From positions 1 to 16,814 of the forward strand of contig CBFHXG010000045.1 of the NCBI GenBank assembly GCA_965659725.1: DNA of 16,814 nucleotides, written 5' to 3'. Source of the stretch: Phaeocystidibacter sp965659725. GTDB taxonomy: Bacteria > Bacteroidota > Bacteroidia > Flavobacteriales > Schleiferiaceae. Below, piece by piece: positions 14,230 through 16,814 of the stretch; position 1 is the first letter of the stretch, and the number at the start of each line of letters is the position of its first letter. The notes below the pieces were generated by a model. The model saw only the letters and a list, made by a program, of their open reading frames with translations, ran no database searches and was not told the origin of the DNA. Made by a program: the position numbers and the translations under genes.

Positions 14230-16206
14230 TTAGTAGTTCAGGTTGTAGGTAACCCCTGCTCTTACCCATCTTCCGGGCTGAAGAACATTTCCTCGATCTT
14301 GATACACTCGGTCGAGAAGGTTATTGGCATCCACATAAAGCTGGAAGTCCTTGTATGTGTAGCTTGCTCTCACATCCACTAGTACCACCTCTTCGTATGG
14401 AACAGCTATGCCCGAAGCAAAGTCGTTGTACGTTCCGTTTCGATTCTGATAGGTGACCTGCCATGAAAGTCCGATGCCATGGCCAAGGTCATGACTAACG
14501 GATAGTGAGGTTTTCGCGGCCAGGAAGTCCAGAGCATATAGGGATTGGAACTCAAATTCGTCGGTTGGCGACTGCAAGAAGGCAGCGCTCAAGCTGATGC
14601 GACGAACATAATTGTTGGTCAACTTGCTCAGGTCGTATGACACCTCGCCATCAACACCATAGATTCGCAATTCCGTTATGTTTTGGGCCTGTAAGGTGTT
14701 GGTGCTGTCGTTTGGCAATACGACCCAATCTATCATATTCGTTCCATCACGGAGGAATCCGCTGGCCATGAAACGCAAGTTGTCGCGGTCATACGTGTAC
14801 CCGATCTCGTAGTTATGAGAGTATTCCGGTTGAAGGTCGATCGACCCGATGGCTCCACCTAGGCTGTAATAGAGGTCCGTGAAAGTAGGAAGTCGGAATG
14901 ATCGGTTGTATGATCCATACACCGCTGAATGTGCGGTAGGCGCATAGGAAACTTGAATCCCGGGTAGGATCTCATCTCCAAATGCAGAGTTGTAATTGTA
15001 ACGGAGGCTTGAGTTGATCTCGAACTGAGCCACTTCTATTCTATGGTGCGCATACACGCCGCTATTTAAACGCTGATCGCTTTTGGTATAAAAGAATCGC
15101 GTTCCCTCTACTGTCATAGGTTCCATCATATCCATGCCCAGGTTATTGGAAACGATGCGCTCATTCCTAATATCAGCACCGATTTCGAAACGACCGAGAC
15201 TAGTTGTAAACACGGCATTGAGCTCACCGCCTTCCACTCCGGTTCGGTGGAAGTTAGGTCCGCCATACCAGCTAGCCGCGGTGTCGTTACCTCGAATATA
15301 GACGCCTGCGCTTTCGTTGTAGTTGTACCAACCATCGCCTGTTTCTCGGTAGAGTTCGAATCTGTCGGTATGCGTACGGCTGTAAGCATTGAAGTTCAAC
15401 AATACGTTATCCGTTGCGTAGGCAGAGTGAATGGAGGCGAAGTATGTTTGCGTAGCTTCATACTGATCCGGGAAGGCACTTGTGTAGAAATTCTGTGCTC
15501 CGAAGCCCTTATTGTTCCATCCTCCTTGGAGTGAGATCTTTAAATTCTCTTTGGCGTAGGTGAGTTCGCCTAGCACATTCCTTCGTGTGAAGTCGGAGTT
15601 GGGAAGGTATCCGTCGGCAGCCCCACGGTTGGCGCTAAGGCGGCCACTGAAGTTCCCACGGGCATGCGACACGGAAGCGGTAAAGTTATTGTAGTTGTAT
15701 TCACCCGCTTCTGCTTCAATATTGATGGTATTGGTGGCGGTTGACTTTGTGATAATATTGATAGCACCACTAAAGGCATAGGGTCCATAACGATATGAAC
15801 CACCACCGTGTAGCACTTCAATACGTTGAATATCTTGGATGGCGATGGGAAGATTCATGTTGTGGTGACCGGTTTGAGGGTCGTTCATTGGCACACCATT
15901 GAGCAGGATGAGGGTTTGATCGAACGTTCCTCCTCTAATGCTAACGTCGGATTGAACATCGAAGGGCGAGCGCTGACGGACGTCTACTGCTGCGGCATAT
16001 TCGAGTAATTCATTCACAGACTTGACAGCCGAGGCTTGGATGTCTTCCAGGTCGATCACTTCAACGTGTTGAGCATCGAATAGGGCTTCTGCAGACTTTT
16101 GTGCATAGACATCTACTTCTTGGATAAGTGAAGTGGTGTCGGCCTCTTGCGCTACCCCTGTGAGTAGCGATAAACTGAACAGGGTGGTTAAGCATGTTCT
16201 TTTCAT
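14230..16206 (-). CDS. TonB-dependent outer-membrane receptor
   Basis: This 658-residue outer-membrane transporter opens with a signal peptide (about 1-19, ending GVAQ). A likely TonB box lies around LIQEVDVYAQ, just after it. The plug domain follows (about 45-155: SVNELLEYAAAVDVRQ, DVSIRGGTFDQTLILLNG, RIEVLHGGGSYRYGPYAFSG, AINIITK). A 22-strand type barrel ends VRAGVTYNLNY. NNLLDRVYQDRG and PGRWVRAGV are the usual last-strand signatures. There is no N-terminal carboxypeptidase-like domain, so it is not a SusC-type polysaccharide receptor. The plug resembles BtuB/siderophore-type receptors. The adjoining MbnP, MbnH and Cys-rich genes suggest a copper complex as substrate, but that is context only. 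No clear TAnnTTTG promoter was seen between the atpC terminator and the ATG. Confidence 0.93.
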   Translation of the reverse strand: MKRTCLTTLFSLSLLTGVAQEADTTSLIQEVDVYAQKSAEALFDAQHVEVIDLEDIQASAVKSVNELLEYAAAVDVRQRSPFDVQSDVSIRGGTFDQTLILLNGVPMNDPQTGHHNMNLPIAIQDIQRIEVLHGGGSYRYGPYAFSGAINIITKSTATNTINIEAEAGEYNYNNFTASVSHARGNFSGRLSANRGAADGYLPNSDFTRRNVLGELTYAKENLKISLQGGWNNKGFGAQNFYTSAFPDQYEATQTYFASIHSAYATDNVLLNFNAYSRTHTDRFELYRETGDGWYNYNESAGVYIRGNDTAASWYGGPNFHRTGVEGGELNAVFTTSLGRFEIGADIRNERIVSNNLGMDMMEPMTVEGTRFFYTKSDQRLNSGVYAHHRIEVAQFEINSSLRYNYNSAFGDEILPGIQVSYAPTAHSAVYGSYNRSFRLPTFTDLYYSLGGAIGSIDLQPEYSHNYEIGYTYDRDNLRFMASGFLRDGTNMIDWVVLPNDSTNTLQAQNITELRIYGVDGEVSYDLSKLTNNYVRRISLSAAFLQSPTDEFEFQSLYALDFLAAKTSLSVSHDLGHGIGLSWQVTYQNRNGTYNDFASGIAVPYEEVVLVDVRASYTYKDFQLYVDANNLLDRVYQDRGNVLQPGRWVRAGVTYNLNY

Positions 16207-16245
16207 GGTCTCTTATGTTCTCTTGCTTTTGAGCGAGCGAATATC

Positions 16246-16274
16246 AAAAAAAAACACCCGCTAATGCGAGTGTT
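16246..16274 (-). terminator. Rho-independent terminator of the atpD-atpC transcript
   Basis: On the reverse strand AACACTCGC, loop ATTA and GCGGGTGTT form a 9-pair stem with one G-T pair, followed by a run of T. It lies 25 bases after the atpC stop. Confidence 0.9.
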
Positions 16275-16299
16275 CATGGACTTTTTGCCGATTTAGCTA

Positions 16300-16590
16300 T
16301 TAGTTAGCGAGCAAGATGATCTTGTTGTTTTTCATCTCCACAACGCCACCGGAAATAGAGCATCGTACTACTTTGTCGTTAGATGTATCCGGAACGATCT
16401 CCCCTGACAGACGATCGAGCGTCTTATGACTATCATGTAGATCGATCTTAACGCTTCCTTCTTTGAGGGTCGCGATGATCGGGGCGTGATTATTCAAGAT
16501 CTGGAAGAGACCGTCTGCTCCAGGAAGCTGTACGGCATCTACTTCACCTTGAAAGATCTGCTTTTCCGGGGTTATAATCTCGAGATGCAT
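16300..16590 (-). CDS. atpC: F1Fo ATP synthase epsilon subunit
   Basis: This 96-residue subunit of the rotary stalk couples F1 to Fo at the inner membrane. The beta-sandwich domain is clear: MHLEIITPEKQIFQGEV, LPGADGLFQILNNHAPIIA near residues 23-41, and SISGGVVEMKNNKIILLA at the end. The C-terminal two-helix domain found in proteobacterial epsilon (about 135 residues) is absent, as is usual in Bacteroidota, so inhibition by that domain is not expected. It follows atpD after 57 bases and is the last gene before the terminator. Confidence 0.95.
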   Translation of the reverse strand: MHLEIITPEKQIFQGEVDAVQLPGADGLFQILNNHAPIIATLKEGSVKIDLHDSHKTLDRLSGEIVPDTSNDKVVRCSISGGVVEMKNNKIILLAN

Positions 16591-16607
16591 GTGCTTTGTA
16601 TTGAAAG

Positions 16608-16632
16608 GTTGGGAAGGACGAACCTTCCCAAC
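16608..16632 (-). promoter_or_regulatory. Intercistronic hairpin between atpD and atpC
   Basis: A 10-bp perfect stem (16608-16617 with 16623-16632, 5-base loop) lies 18 bases before the atpC start. On the coding strand it is followed by AACCTTTC, the same linker seen after hairpins near era, der and rsgA, but no TAnnTTTG box follows. It may stabilise mRNA ends or tune subunit ratios. Confidence 0.45.
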
Positions 16633-16647
16633 GCTGTTCTCAAATTA

Positions 16648-16814
16648 TTAGGCAGCTGATTCTTCAGCTTCGGCAAGCATTTTCTTACCGGCCTCGATCG
16701 CTTCTTCGATAGATCCCTTCAAGTTGAAGGCTGCTTCTGGATACTGGTCGAGCTCGCCGTCCATGATCATGTTGAAGCCTTTGATCGTTTCCTTGATGTC
16801 AACGAACACACCTT
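16648..16814 (-). CDS. atpD: F1Fo ATP synthase beta subunit (C-terminal part only)
   Basis: The last 55 codons of the catalytic beta subunit enter from the right edge on the reverse strand: GVFVDIKETIKGFNMIMDGE, then LDQYPEAAFNLKGSIEEA and AGKKMLAEAEE, with a TAA stop at 16650-16648. KETIKGF and the GELDxxPEAAF stretch are conserved near the beta C terminus. The order atpD then atpC is the standard gene order. Confidence 0.93.
   Translation of the reverse strand, partial: GVFVDIKETIKGFNMIMDGELDQYPEAAFNLKGSIEEAIEAGKKMLAEAEESAA

Overview
The window looks like a chromosomal stretch of a Bacteroidota bacterium, most likely a flavobacterial lineage. The evidence is: promoters of the TAnnTTTG (-7) type; start codons without obvious Shine-Dalgarno sequences; a GldA-type gliding ABC ATPase; a secreted protease ending in a type IX secretion-like tail; a short F1 epsilon subunit; and an MbnP-like protein next to a di-heme peroxidase and a TonB-dependent receptor. 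It is draft sequence: 99 N bases (13108-13206) lie inside one gene.

Layout. 1-331 (-): 5' part of a GatB/YqeY-domain gene. 508-619 (+): initiator tRNA-Met(CAT) and its terminator, followed by about 270 bases with short direct and inverted echoes of the tRNA 3' end and then a truncated GIY-YIG nuclease gene whose start codon lies in an inverted repeat. 1129-3841 (+): era and der, each directly preceded by the same 138-bp array of four stem-loops ending in a TACCTTTG promoter box. 3842-6063 (-): a decayed secreted TlpA-like thioredoxin pseudogene downstream of gldA. 6088-6206: a third, diverged stem-loop array between gldA and rsgA, with a promoter box facing each way. 6219-8772 (+): tightly packed rsgA, P4-type acid phosphatase lipoprotein, dtd and a MazG-like gene. 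8800-11835 (+): a 1011-residue secreted subtilase. 11841-16206 (-): a TonB receptor, then a small Cys-rich secreted protein, an MbnP-like lipoprotein and an MbnH/MauG-like di-heme peroxidase. 16300-16814 (-): atpC and the 3' end of atpD.

Two stories stand out. First, three ribosome-assembly GTPase genes (era, der, rsgA) all have hairpin arrays built on one pattern (stem-loop, CCTTTC-like linker, then TAnnTTTG), with paired changes that preserve the stems. This could be a shared cis-regulatory element, or a dispersed repeat family that tends to sit at promoters. Second, the receptor, Cys-rich protein, MbnP and MbnH set looks like a Bacteroidota version of the MbnPH copper system, in which the peroxidase modifies a tryptophan of its partner to form a copper site. 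The small Cys-rich protein is the uncharacterised member.

All calls come from reading the sequence and from knowledge of the families; no database search was run.
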